A DNA stretch of 64,000 nt from CAZCAC01 sp964496575 (lineage in GTDB: Bacteria; Planctomycetota; UBA1135; GCA-002686595). The notes beneath the pieces are model-generated. The model was not told where the DNA came from and did not search any database. It saw only the letters and a program-made list of their open reading frames with translations. Made by a program: the position numbers and the translations under genes. Positions within the stretch are counted from its first letter, which is position 1; each line of letters begins with the position of its first letter. Positions 1 to 8,013 of this stretch are shown here, one piece after another. The stretch covers positions 33,513-97,512 of the forward strand of contig CAZCAC010000019.1 in the NCBI GenBank assembly GCA_964496575.1. The letters are read 5' to 3'.

Positions 1-663
1 CCCAGCACCAGGTACAGCACCCCGAGCAGAACCAGCACCGCCGCCGCGAGCGCGACCGGAATCGTTTTCACTCCCATCACCAGTGCTCCCGCGCCGAGGG
101 CGGCGCTTCCCTTTCCCGTGTTCACGAGCGGCAGGAGCGTGAACAAGCCCAGCTGACCGTTCGGGCTCCGCTCCGTCCCCACGCGCTCGCGCAGTCGCTC
201 CAGCCCTCGCCGCAGCCTCGATTTGACCGTCTCCACCGGGAGGCTCATCCTCCGCGCGATTTCGCGCGGCGGGAGTTCCTCGAAGAAGCGCAGCAGGATC
301 ACCCGCCGGTACGGCTCGTCGAGGGCCAGCACGAGGTCGGCCACCCACCGCTCCAGCTCGACGCGATCGCGCAGCTCCCGGTCGGAGGGCAGGGCCAACG
401 CTCTCGCGAGGCGACGCTCCCGGGACTTCCGTCGCGACTCGGCACGCCCCATCTGGCGCGCAACATTGCGGGCGACCGCGGTGAGCCAGGCGCGTATCGG
501 TCGGTCGCCGGGGCGTCCGGAGCGCAACGCGGCCAGCCACGTCTCCTGCACGACGTCCTCGGCGGCGCTCGCCTCCTGCACCAGGGTCCGGGCCAGGGCC
601 CGTACCCAGTCGGCGTGCTCCAGGAGGAGCGCGAGGTCGTGATCGTGGGCAGGAGTCTCCATC
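1..663 (-). CDS. ECF-type RNA polymerase sigma factor with C-terminal membrane helix (truncated by window edge)
   Basis: Translating the minus strand from the ATG at 661-663 gives 221 residues with no stop before the window edge, so the 3' end is missing. Residues about 15-50 form a sigma region 2 (ASAAEDVVQETW motif). Residues about 120-170 form region 4, with a helix-turn-helix (PPREIARRMSLPVETVKSRL). After region 4 comes a linker and a hydrophobic stretch that reads as a transmembrane helix and runs to the edge. ECF factors are normally about 180-200 residues and soluble, so this is an extended, membrane-tethered type. Such extensions are common in Planctomycetota. Targets are unknown. The gene is co-oriented with the large respiratory operon upstream, but about 130 bp separates it from the end of the dsrL-like gene, so co-transcription is uncertain. 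Confidence 0.85.
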
Positions 664-795
664 GTTGGTCCAGCCTCGGAGTGCCGCCGTGACGGCATCG
701 AGTTCAGGATAACGAGAAATCCTGGTCGAGGCGGTGAGACCCTTGCCGGTGGTCATCGCCGAGTCCCACCGATCCGGGGGAAGAACCACCGGTTC

Positions 796-2547
796 CTAGC
801 CTGGATCGGCACTCATCCGGATGAAACCGCTGGGGCAGATCAGCGCACAGATGTAGCAGCCAACGCAGCGATTGTAGTCGGTGTGCATGGGCCCTCCGGT
901 GGACTCGGCGGGAGACTCCGAGATCGCCTCCTGGGGACAGAAGATCCGGCACCGCCGACAGTCGAGACACTGGCCGCACTCCAGGCATCGTGCGGCTTCC
1001 TCTTGTGCCTGGCCCCGATCGAGGCCGCTCGAGACCTCTTCATGGGATCCCGCTAGCTCTTCCCGGAGGGACCATTCCCGGCGCTTTCGTGTCGCCTGAG
1101 CGTAGTAGGAGATGTCCAGCTCATCCGCTCCGATCACGCTCTCGTGAACCCGCGGGCGTTGAGGTTCCCCTCGCAGAAGACGGTCGATGGAGTCCGCCGC
1201 CAGCCGTCCCTGGCCGATCGCGTCGGCGAGCAAGCCGATCTCGAAGGCGTCGCCACCACCGAACACACGCTCCTTCCCGCGCACCCTGTAGTTGCCGTCG
1301 AGCTTCAACCAGGGCGTGCCGCCAGTCAGTTCCTCCAGGCCGCTCGGATCCGTCGTTTGCCCGATCGAGATGACGATCATGTCAGCATCGAACTCGAGTT
1401 CCTCACCGACCAGCGGCTCGTAGCGCAGAAACGGGATGGGAGAGTCCCACCCCTCTTCGCCTTTCGCCTTTCTGGTCATCCGGACGCAAGCCAGACCCCG
1501 CAGCCGGCCGTCACGTTCGATGAGTCCGACGGCGCCAGCGCGGTAGTGGACGCGGACTCCTTCTCGCTCAGCGGCCTCCAGCTCGTGCGTCGAGCAGGCC
1601 ATCTCGTCCCTCGGTACGGCCGAGACGACCTCGACGCCGGCTCCCAGCCGGAGGGCCAGGCGGGCCGCGTCGAGGGCTACGTCGCCGTCACCGACCACGA
1701 GCACCTTCTGGCCAATGGCGCGGGATGAGCCTTCGAGCTCGTGACACCTGAGGAAACGGATGGCATCCATGACCGCCGCGTCACCCCTGGCTTGGCCAGA
1801 ACCGAATGGAAGCATTCGCCCGATCTGCGCACCGATCGCGACGAAGACGGCGTCGTACTCCGTCTCGAGCTCCTGGAGGCTGACATCGGCCCCGATGCGA
1901 ACGCCGAGCCGCGTGTCCAGGCCAAGGGCCACGATGCGCTGGATCTCCGCATCGAGCACGGCGCGGTCGACGCGATAGCCCATGATCCCGTAGCGCATCA
2001 TGCCTCCCAGCTCGGGGTTCGCATCGAAGAGCACGACTCCGTGCCCCCGACGTCGCAGCTGGTAAGCCGCCGACAGGCCGGCCGGGCCGCCTCCCACGAC
2101 GGCGACACGTTTTCCGGTCGACGACGCCGGGGAAGGCAACGCTAGCTTCTCGGAGATGGCATGGTCTCCGACGGCCTGTTCGACCGCGTTGATGCCGACA
2201 CTCTCGTCATGATGCCCGCGATTGCAGATCTGCTCGCAGGGGTGGGGGCAGACACGGCCAGTGACGGCAGGGAATGGGTTTCGTTCCACTATCCTGAGCC
2301 AGGCCGCGTTCCACCCGTCTTCGGCCTCCTCGCTTCCACTCAGCAGGGTGTTCAGGCCGCGCACGTCCTCACCTGCGGGGCAAGCCGCGGTGCAGGGAGG
2401 AACACGTGATACATGGACGGGGCAGCGGTAGCTCTGCTCTCCGAAGGCGACGACCTTCTCTCGGCCTGTCTGAGTGGAGTACGGCGGGTAGACGTACTCC
2501 AGCGCGGAGTCCAGATAGGGATTGGACCAGCTGTCCCTGGCGCTCAT
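796..2547 (-). CDS. dsrL: DsrL-like iron-sulfur flavoprotein (NAD(P)H:acceptor oxidoreductase)
   Basis: The 583-residue protein has the layout of glutamate-synthase small subunit/DsrL proteins. An N-terminal Cys cluster (CPVHVSRVPPCTAACPAG, about residues 42-60) is followed by an FAD Rossmann motif (GGGPAGLSAAYQL, about 150) and an NAD(P)H Rossmann motif (VVGDGDVALDAARLAL, about 285). The C-terminal dicluster ferredoxin domain (CLECGQCLDCRRCRIFCP and CVGCYICALICP) occupies about 515-575. DsrL proteins are known to exchange electrons between NAD(P)H and DsrAB. Position supports the call, because it is the last gene of the operon and lies 25 bp after dsrB. It is shorter than the roughly 655-residue DsrL of Allochromatium. 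Whether it is DsrL-1 (oxidative) or DsrL-2 (reductive/disproportionating) cannot be told here. Confidence 0.8.
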   Translation of the reverse strand: MSARDSWSNPYLDSALEYVYPPYSTQTGREKVVAFGEQSYRCPVHVSRVPPCTAACPAGEDVRGLNTLLSGSEEAEDGWNAAWLRIVERNPFPAVTGRVCPHPCEQICNRGHHDESVGINAVEQAVGDHAISEKLALPSPASSTGKRVAVVGGGPAGLSAAYQLRRRGHGVVLFDANPELGGMMRYGIMGYRVDRAVLDAEIQRIVALGLDTRLGVRIGADVSLQELETEYDAVFVAIGAQIGRMLPFGSGQARGDAAVMDAIRFLRCHELEGSSRAIGQKVLVVGDGDVALDAARLALRLGAGVEVVSAVPRDEMACSTHELEAAEREGVRVHYRAGAVGLIERDGRLRGLACVRMTRKAKGEEGWDSPIPFLRYEPLVGEELEFDADMIVISIGQTTDPSGLEELTGGTPWLKLDGNYRVRGKERVFGGGDAFEIGLLADAIGQGRLAADSIDRLLRGEPQRPRVHESVIGADELDISYYAQATRKRREWSLREELAGSHEEVSSGLDRGQAQEEAARCLECGQCLDCRRCRIFCPQEAISESPAESTGGPMHTDYNRCVGCYICALICPSGFIRMSADPG

Positions 2548-2572
2548 CGAGAATTCCCGTCGAGGAGCGCGA

Positions 2573-3661
2573 TCATCGCGAGAAGCGGACGTGTGCCGAG
2601 TGGTTGAATGTCGTCTGGGCGTGCCGGTAGTCGTCGATCATGTCCTTGTCGAAGGTCAATTCGGCCTCCAGGAAGAACCTCTTCCAGCCTATCCGCTCGA
2701 TCCACTCGCCCACGCGTTCCCACGGGCGTCCACCCTCGATGTAGGCCGAGAGGATCCTCCTCAGCACCGCGGTCACCTCCGGCCAGCGCGGCGGGTTGTT
2801 CGGTAGATCCTGGGCGACCAGGCTCATGATCGCCGGCTTCGAGCGGGCATTCGAGTTCTTGCCGCCCACCCAGATGCCCAGCTTCGAATGCTCGGGGTGG
2901 TTGATCTCCATCTCGGGGCAGGCTCCGAAGCACGCGCCGCAGCACATGCACTTCTCCTCGTCCACCGTCAGGGAGGCTTTCCCGTTCACGACGGTCGGAC
3001 GGATCGCCGCGACCGGACAGCGCGCGACGGTCGAGGGCATCGAACAGGTGTTCGCAAGTCGGTCGTGATTGATGCGAGGAGGACGTGTGTGCTTGACGAC
3101 GATGCCCAGATCCGCCTGACCTCCACAGTTGATCGCACAACAGGAGGTCGTCAGCCGCACCTTGTTCGGCATGCGCATCCCCTTGAAATCTTCGAAGAGA
3201 CAATCCATCACCGACTTGACCATGCCCGAGGCATCCGTCGCGGGAATGTCACAGTGCAGCCACCCCTGCGTGTGAGAAACCGAGGTGATGCACGGTCCCA
3301 CGCCGCCAACGGGGAAGCCGGCTTGCTCGAGAGCTGCGATCAAGGGCTCCACGTTCTCTTCGTCCGGCGTCATCAACTCCACGTTGTTGCGCATCGTGAA
3401 GCGTAGGTACCCATCTGCGTACTGGTCCGCCAGATCACATATCCTGCGCACCATGTCCACCGTGTCCTGCCGCGGAGTGCCAGCTCGGACCGTGAACAGG
3501 CGCTCGCCACTCTCGGCGACGTGCATCAGCACTCCGGGCTTCCGGATCTCGTGGTAGCTCCACTTTCCGTAGTTCCGGCGAACCACGGGGTGCAGCGCCT
3601 CCTCGTACTCATGCGGGCCGGACTCGATCGTCTTCCACGTTCTCTCAGGCGGTGTGCTCAT
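2573..3661 (-). CDS. dsrB: Dissimilatory-type sulfite reductase beta subunit
   Basis: This is the beta subunit of the sirohaem/[4Fe-4S] enzyme that interconverts sulfite and sulfur bound to DsrC, in the cytoplasm. The 362-residue protein carries the DsrB cluster motif TTSCCAINCGGQADLGI (about residue 175), the ARCPVAAIRPTVVNGK segment, a ferredoxin cluster CMCCGACFGACPEM (about 245) and the characteristic IWVGGKNSNAR. The C-terminal third (NNPPRWPEV..., ERIGW, ending SAHVRF) is also typical of DsrB. I chose the ATG at 3659-3661 because GGAAGGA precedes it; the reading frame extends further upstream without Dsr similarity. It lies 115 bp downstream of dsrA and 25 bp upstream of the dsrL-like gene. 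Assimilatory sulfite reductase is excluded by the split alpha/beta organisation and the ferredoxin insert. Confidence 0.95.
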   Translation of the reverse strand: MSTPPERTWKTIESGPHEYEEALHPVVRRNYGKWSYHEIRKPGVLMHVAESGERLFTVRAGTPRQDTVDMVRRICDLADQYADGYLRFTMRNNVELMTPDEENVEPLIAALEQAGFPVGGVGPCITSVSHTQGWLHCDIPATDASGMVKSVMDCLFEDFKGMRMPNKVRLTTSCCAINCGGQADLGIVVKHTRPPRINHDRLANTCSMPSTVARCPVAAIRPTVVNGKASLTVDEEKCMCCGACFGACPEMEINHPEHSKLGIWVGGKNSNARSKPAIMSLVAQDLPNNPPRWPEVTAVLRRILSAYIEGGRPWERVGEWIERIGWKRFFLEAELTFDKDMIDDYRHAQTTFNHSAHVRFSR

Positions 3662-3776
3662 GCTGTCCTTCCTTCCACGTCGCAGCGCCTGGGGTCGAGG
3701 TTCGTGTCGGCAATGCGGCAATTCGTGTTGCCGGTGCGATACTCGTGGAGCAACAGGTTTGCATGAGCGGCCTGGT

Positions 3777-5000
3777 CTAGTACTCGCTCTTGTAGTACGG
3801 GTTGTTCCGTGGCCTCCGGACCATGTCGATGGAGGCCTGAAGCCCGACTCCATCGAGGAACTGCTTCATGCCTACTCGCTCGATGGTCTCACCGATGCGT
3901 TCCAGGTTGAAGCCGTTGTCGTTCCACCAGTCGATGATCCGTTCCGAGAGATCGATGAATCGCTCGATGTCCTCCTCCGTCTCCATTTCCATGAACGGCA
4001 CGATCATCGAGCCCAGCATCGTGCCCATCTTGAGGGCGCTCTTACCCCCCAACAGGAGCGTGACGCCACGCTGCTTGCCGGGAGTCAGGGCCCGCGGCAT
4101 GGCATTCAGGCACTGCATGCACCTCACACAGTTCTCGTGGTCGATGGTGAAGGCGCCAGCCTCGAGCGTGATGGCCCTGGTGGGACAGAGGCTGACGACC
4201 TGATTCACCAGAGTCTCGAGCCCCTTCTCTTCGATCCATTCCCGCACGGCCTGATCGTCGACCTGGATGGCATCACGCCAGGTTCCTATCACGGCCATGT
4301 CTGAGCGCATGATCGAGTTCGTGCAGTCATTCGGGCAGCCCGAGAACTTGAACTTGAACTTGTAGTTGTACTCCGGGCGGTGCAGCTCGCCGGCGAAGTG
4401 CGTCAGGACCTTGTTGTGCACGGCGAGTGTGTCGTAGCAGGCCATCTCGCAGCGTGCCGGCCCGACGCAGGAGGAACTGGTGCGCATCGCTCCACCGGCA
4501 CCTCCCAGGTCCCAACCCGCCTGGTTCAGCTCGTCGAAACACTCCTGCAGCTTGTCGCTCTCGATGCCCTGCAGCATGACGTCGCCCGTCTGACCGTGCA
4601 GGGTGATGATGCCGGAACCGTGCTTCTCCCATATGTCGCACAGCTCGCGGAGCATCGTCGTGTTGTAGTGGAAGCCCGGAGCCGGCTGCACGCGCATCGT
4701 GTGAAACTGCGCCGCTTCGGGAAACCTGTCGGCGATCAGGGAGTAGCGGGCGATGATCCCTGATCCATAACCGTGAACCGTCAGCAGACCACCCTTCCAG
4801 TAACCCATCCGGGTCTGGTAGGAGTACTCCAGCTGGTCCAGGACTCCGCGGAGCATCGGTTTACGGGTTCTCTCGGCCAGCTCCTTGAAGCCGGAGACGA
4901 AGCTTGGCCAGGGCCCGTCCTCGAGCTCGTCGAGCATGGGAGTCGGATTGAGGAATCCGTCGCGAGCGGGCCGGTGCTGGTCGTCTTCGTCCGCTTCCAT
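3777..5000 (-). CDS. dsrA: Dissimilatory-type sulfite reductase alpha subunit
   Basis: This is the alpha subunit of DsrAB. Diagnostic features are RVQPAPGFHYN, the sirohaem-cluster cysteines in SSCVGPARCEMAC and FKFSGCPNDC, a ferredoxin cluster (CPTRAI...ENCVRCMQCLNAMPRAL), and the C-terminal GSMIVPFMEMET and IERVGMKQFL segments. Starting at the ATG at 4998-5000 gives 407 residues and puts LNPTPMLDELEDGPWPSF near the N-terminus, as in known DsrA proteins. In-frame ATGs at 5069 and 5084 would add an arginine/serine-rich leader that does not resemble DsrA, and no candidate has a strong ribosome site. The gene follows the usp gene and precedes dsrB. Catalytic direction (sulfite reduction or sulfur oxidation) needs phylogeny. 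No dsrC, dsrEFH or dsrMKJOP is in the window. Confidence 0.95.
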   Translation of the reverse strand: MEADEDDQHRPARDGFLNPTPMLDELEDGPWPSFVSGFKELAERTRKPMLRGVLDQLEYSYQTRMGYWKGGLLTVHGYGSGIIARYSLIADRFPEAAQFHTMRVQPAPGFHYNTTMLRELCDIWEKHGSGIITLHGQTGDVMLQGIESDKLQECFDELNQAGWDLGGAGGAMRTSSSCVGPARCEMACYDTLAVHNKVLTHFAGELHRPEYNYKFKFKFSGCPNDCTNSIMRSDMAVIGTWRDAIQVDDQAVREWIEEKGLETLVNQVVSLCPTRAITLEAGAFTIDHENCVRCMQCLNAMPRALTPGKQRGVTLLLGGKSALKMGTMLGSMIVPFMEMETEEDIERFIDLSERIIDWWNDNGFNLERIGETIERVGMKQFLDGVGLQASIDMVRRPRNNPYYKSEY

Positions 5001-5192
5001 GGGGCTCTGATTCGTGGTCGAGGGACTACCGATCGGCGGACCAGAGGGGAGGAACGCAGATCGAGTCATCGCCACCGATCTCATCGACGGGTGCTGCCGT
5101 CGACGTCCTGAATCGGGGGAGATGCGGATCGCGGCGCGGGCAGATCGGAGCGTCCCCTGTGACCGGCTCTTCGTCCAGCGTCCGCATCAGCG

Positions 5193-5606
5193 TTAGCACC
5201 TGAGCACTGGACACTTGACCTCGCGGGCCACGATGTCCGCTACGACGCCAGTGAGCAGCCTCTGCAATCGTGAGTAGTAGTGCCTGCCCATCACCAGCAT
5301 ATCCACGTCACCCCGACTCGCGATGTAGTCCGCGATGGCCTTGGGCGGATCGCCGCGCAGGAGCACGCTCTCGGTGTTCTCGCCGAACTCTTCGACCATC
5401 GCCTCGAGCGCGCCGAGCTTCTCGCCGATGATCTGGGCTTCCTCCTCATCCGTCGTGTTCAAGATGCTGAAGCCGGACTCCGGTGCCACGTGGAGAATCG
5501 TCAAATTCCCTTCGAGCCTCGGCCAGAGGAAGCGCATAGTCTCGAGAGCGAGTTGTGACGATTCCGAGAGATCAGTCGCGAAGACGACGTTTCTTATTTC
5601 GTGCAT
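5193..5606 (-). CDS. Universal stress protein (UspA family)
   Basis: The 137-residue protein is a single Usp domain. The N-terminus NVVFATDLSESSQLAL is the usual first strand and ATP-proximal loop. The C-terminal half contains DMLVMGRHYYSRLQRLLTG followed by VADIVAREVKCPVL, which matches the G-2X-G-9X-G(S/T)-type nucleotide-binding tail only loosely (VMGRHYYSRLQ), so ATP binding is uncertain. A GGAG site precedes the ATG at 5604-5606. It lies between actF and dsrA on the same strand. Usp genes often sit in anaerobiosis-regulated operons, and this position points to a role in the respiratory state rather than general stress; that is an inference. Confidence 0.85.
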   Translation of the reverse strand: MHEIRNVVFATDLSESSQLALETMRFLWPRLEGNLTILHVAPESGFSILNTTDEEEAQIIGEKLGALEAMVEEFGENTESVLLRGDPPKAIADYIASRGDVDMLVMGRHYYSRLQRLLTGVVADIVAREVKCPVLRC

Positions 5607-5675
5607 GTCGAGTCTCCGTTTCAGGCCTTCGTGGTTTGGGCTGCTCTTCTTCCGTGGTGGTGCTCCGATCGACGC

Positions 5676-6854
5676 TCAGCAATGATAATGCAGGCTCTCC
5701 ACCAGGTGCGGGTCCTTCTCCGGCACCAGGGACGCTCGGGTCAGTCCGCGCAGCGTCGCCCAGAAGAAGAAAGCCACAGCTCCGACTACCGGACCGATCT
5801 CCCACAGGCCCACCTGCGGAACCTCGCCCTGCAGCCCGGGAGCGACCAGGAGGTACAAGTTCAGCGCCTGACCGACCAGCATCACCCATGCGACTCGCAC
5901 CAGCACAGTCGCACTGCGCCGTGCGGCCTTGGGCATCAATATGAAGAAGGGGACTCCCCAGTTCAGAGTGACGTTGGTCCAGGTCAGGATCTTCCAGCCA
6001 CCCGACATGCGCAGCACGTAGTAGGGCGTCTCCTCGGGCATGTCGGTATACCAGATCACCATGTACTGGCAATACCAGATGTACCCCCAGAAGAGCGCGA
6101 AGCCGATCGCGATCTTGCCCAGATCGTCAAGGTGGTCCCGATTGACGATCCCGCGAAGTGGACCTTGTCGCCGGAGATGAGCGATCAGGATGATCCCCAC
6201 GGCGAGCCCCGAAGTCCCCACACCGGACAGCGTCACCAACCCGTAGATGGTGCTGAACCAGTGCGGCTCGATCGACTGCACCCAGTCGACGCTGGCCAGG
6301 GAGAAGGTCACGGCGAAGATCGGCAGCCAGAGCGCGGCAAACTTGAACCGCCGGCGACTCAACTCGGGGTCCCCATCGGCGTCCTGGCGGCGAGAAGCGG
6401 CAACCATGCCGTGAGCCAGCCAGATCCAGATCAGGAAGAACCCGACTAGACGGACGGAGAAGAAGCCCCAGTTCAGGTAGGCGGACTTACCCTGCAGGAG
6501 TGCGTCACTCTCGACGACCGAGCTGTGCGACCATTCGTAGAGGGAGTGAATGCCGCCGAGCAGTACGAGTCCCAGCGCCAGCCCGAAGGGCAGTGCCGTG
6601 GTCATCGCCTCCGGGACCCGCCTCATCGCCGTCGCCCAGCGTGCACTGGCCAGGGTCAAGACGGAGATGAAGAACGCTCCCGCGACCGCCAGGCCGGTGA
6701 ACATGAAGAACCCCATCAGGTAGCCGCCCCAGGCGCGCTGCTGGGCCACGAAGAGGCCGACGATGAAGAGCAAGGCACCGAGACCGGCGGTGATCAGCAG
6801 TCCTCGCATCAGCCGAGGAGAGGGAGCATAGCCCTCTATCGAGAGGTTGGTCAC
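5676..6854 (-). CDS. actF: Alternative Complex III subunit ActF (quinol-interacting membrane subunit)
   Basis: The 392-residue protein is almost entirely membrane-spanning, with about ten hydrophobic segments and short charged loops, ending ...SLHYHC. It matches ActF, a shortened NrfD/PsrC-like membrane subunit of Alternative Complex III. It is identified by the conserved segments HWFSTIYGL, WYTDMPEETPYY, WNVT-like TWTNVTLNWGVPFF and by being the last gene of the actABCDEF order. ACIII oxidises quinol and passes electrons to periplasmic cytochrome c or a HiPIP, replacing the bc1 complex. Translation starts at GTG 6852-6854, overlapping the end of actE, so the two are translationally coupled. 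Confidence 0.9.
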   Translation of the reverse strand: MTNLSIEGYAPSPRLMRGLLITAGLGALLFIVGLFVAQQRAWGGYLMGFFMFTGLAVAGAFFISVLTLASARWATAMRRVPEAMTTALPFGLALGLVLLGGIHSLYEWSHSSVVESDALLQGKSAYLNWGFFSVRLVGFFLIWIWLAHGMVAASRRQDADGDPELSRRRFKFAALWLPIFAVTFSLASVDWVQSIEPHWFSTIYGLVTLSGVGTSGLAVGIILIAHLRRQGPLRGIVNRDHLDDLGKIAIGFALFWGYIWYCQYMVIWYTDMPEETPYYVLRMSGGWKILTWTNVTLNWGVPFFILMPKAARRSATVLVRVAWVMLVGQALNLYLLVAPGLQGEVPQVGLWEIGPVVGAVAFFFWATLRGLTRASLVPEKDPHLVESLHYHC

Positions 6855-7495
6855 TGGTCCTCCTCCTGGGTCCCTTCCGTTGCGTTCTGATCCGTGTCCT
6901 CGGGCTTCGCTGCCTTCTCGGCCTTCTTCGCCTCCTGCAGACCTCGCACGTGGCGAATCACCTGCCAGCGCTCCTCGACGGAGAGCTGCGCGGCGTAGGA
7001 GGCCATGTTCACCTGACCGTAAGTCAGGATGTGGATCATCTCGCCGTCGGCCATCTGCGTGGCGCGGGTGGCGTGCAGCGAAGGCGGCGCGATCATCCCG
7101 TACAGGACCGCCTGCCCACGAGCCGTGCCCCCCGCATCGTGGCAGGCGACGCAGTAGATACTGAAGAGCTCGCCTCCTCGCTTCAGAGATGCGGCATCAT
7201 CGGCGGGGAGGGGATTCTGCAGCTCCTTTCCGGCGCGCAGCGCTTCCTCCGGGGTCGTTCCGTAGCGCAGGGGCATCAGGCCACGCGCGACCGTCCCCGG
7301 AACCAGGTGCTGTTGGGTCAGGCCGCCAGGCAAGCTGGCGCTGAGTGAGAATGGCTCGTTGGCCTTCGAATAGGCCATCTCGGTGAAGATCTCGCTGTTG
7401 CGCTGCTTGTGGTCCTGCTGGAGTATGCGATCCAGCACCAGCACGGCGGCCATCACGACAATGGCCACGATGACGTATCCGCGGGCTCCGTTCAC
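6851..7495 (-). CDS. actE: Alternative Complex III subunit ActE (monohaem cytochrome c)
   Basis: The 214-residue protein begins with one membrane anchor (YVIVAIVVMAAVLVLD, about residues 7-23) and has a single CVACH haem-binding motif at about 116. The fold ends in a Glu/Lys-rich tail. Met ligand candidates follow in the YGMIAPP segment. This is the ActE-type membrane-anchored monohaem cytochrome that relays electrons from the pentahaem ActA within Alternative Complex III. It starts at GTG 7493-7495, overlaps the end of actD by four bases and the start of actF, and is plainly part of the act run. Confidence 0.9.
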   Translation of the reverse strand: MNGARGYVIVAIVVMAAVLVLDRILQQDHKQRNSEIFTEMAYSKANEPFSLSASLPGGLTQQHLVPGTVARGLMPLRYGTTPEEALRAGKELQNPLPADDAASLKRGGELFSIYCVACHDAGGTARGQAVLYGMIAPPSLHATRATQMADGEMIHILTYGQVNMASYAAQLSVEERWQVIRHVRGLQEAKKAEKAAKPEDTDQNATEGTQEEDQ

Positions 7496-8013
7496 GACAC
7501 TCCTCCCGGATCTTCGCGCGACTCCACGGCTCCGTGGCGTTCGAACAGCTCCCTGAAATCCCCGGTGACGAAGGCAGCGTCCCGCTGCTCGAGAATCAGC
7601 GCGAGCCGATCATCGCTGGTCCGCTCCAGCCCCGGGACCGGCTTCTTGCCCGGCCAGAGGCAGCAACGGATGAGGAGGAACAGCGCGGTACTGAGGCCGG
7701 CGATCAGGACGGTCATCTCGAAGCCGACGGGTATGAAGGCCGGCAAGGAATCAAACGGCTTGCCGCCCACGTTGACCGGCCAGTCGCTAGCCGAGGACCA
7801 GTACTGGAAGCCGAGTCCGGCGCTGGCGCCGATCGCTCCACCTATCAAGGTCACCCAGGGGAGCCGCGAGCGTTTGATGCCCAGCACCTCGTCGATGCCG
7901 TGGATCGGATACGGCGTGACAACATCCGCTATCGGGATTCCACGCGCCTTGCACTCGCGTGCGGCGTCGAGGAGGTCCCGCTCGTCCTCGAAGAACCCGG
8001 TGTGCAGACTCAT
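7492..8013 (-). CDS. actD: Alternative Complex III subunit ActD (DUF3341 membrane protein)
   Basis: This 173-residue protein matches the DUF3341/ActD family. A short soluble N-terminal domain contains GFFEDERDLLDAARECKARG and VVTPYPIHGIDEVLG. Two transmembrane helices (about residues 60-85 and 95-120) follow, with FNVGGKPFDSLPAFIPV-like sequence between them (here VNVGGKPFDSLPAFIPV), and a cytoplasmic tail ends the protein. Starting at the ATG at 8011-8013 removes a long Arg-rich upstream extension that lies over actC in another frame. It overlaps the end of actC by 4 bases. ActD is a structural membrane subunit of ACIII with no known cofactor. Confidence 0.9.
   Translation of the reverse strand: MSLHTGFFEDERDLLDAARECKARGIPIADVVTPYPIHGIDEVLGIKRSRLPWVTLIGGAIGASAGLGFQYWSSASDWPVNVGGKPFDSLPAFIPVGFEMTVLIAGLSTALFLLIRCCLWPGKKPVPGLERTSDDRLALILEQRDAAFVTGDFRELFERHGAVESREDPGGVS

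Noticed and set aside
743..793. Possible terminator at the end of the operon (CCGGTGGT ... ACCACCGG)
   Set aside because: The arms are 8 bp but about 30 bases apart, lie partly across the stop region, and have no T-run.
2573..5000. Assimilatory (CysI-type) or anaerobic (AsrC) sulfite reductase
   Set aside because: Two separate alpha and beta subunits with ferredoxin inserts and DsrA/DsrB-specific segments fit only the dissimilatory type.
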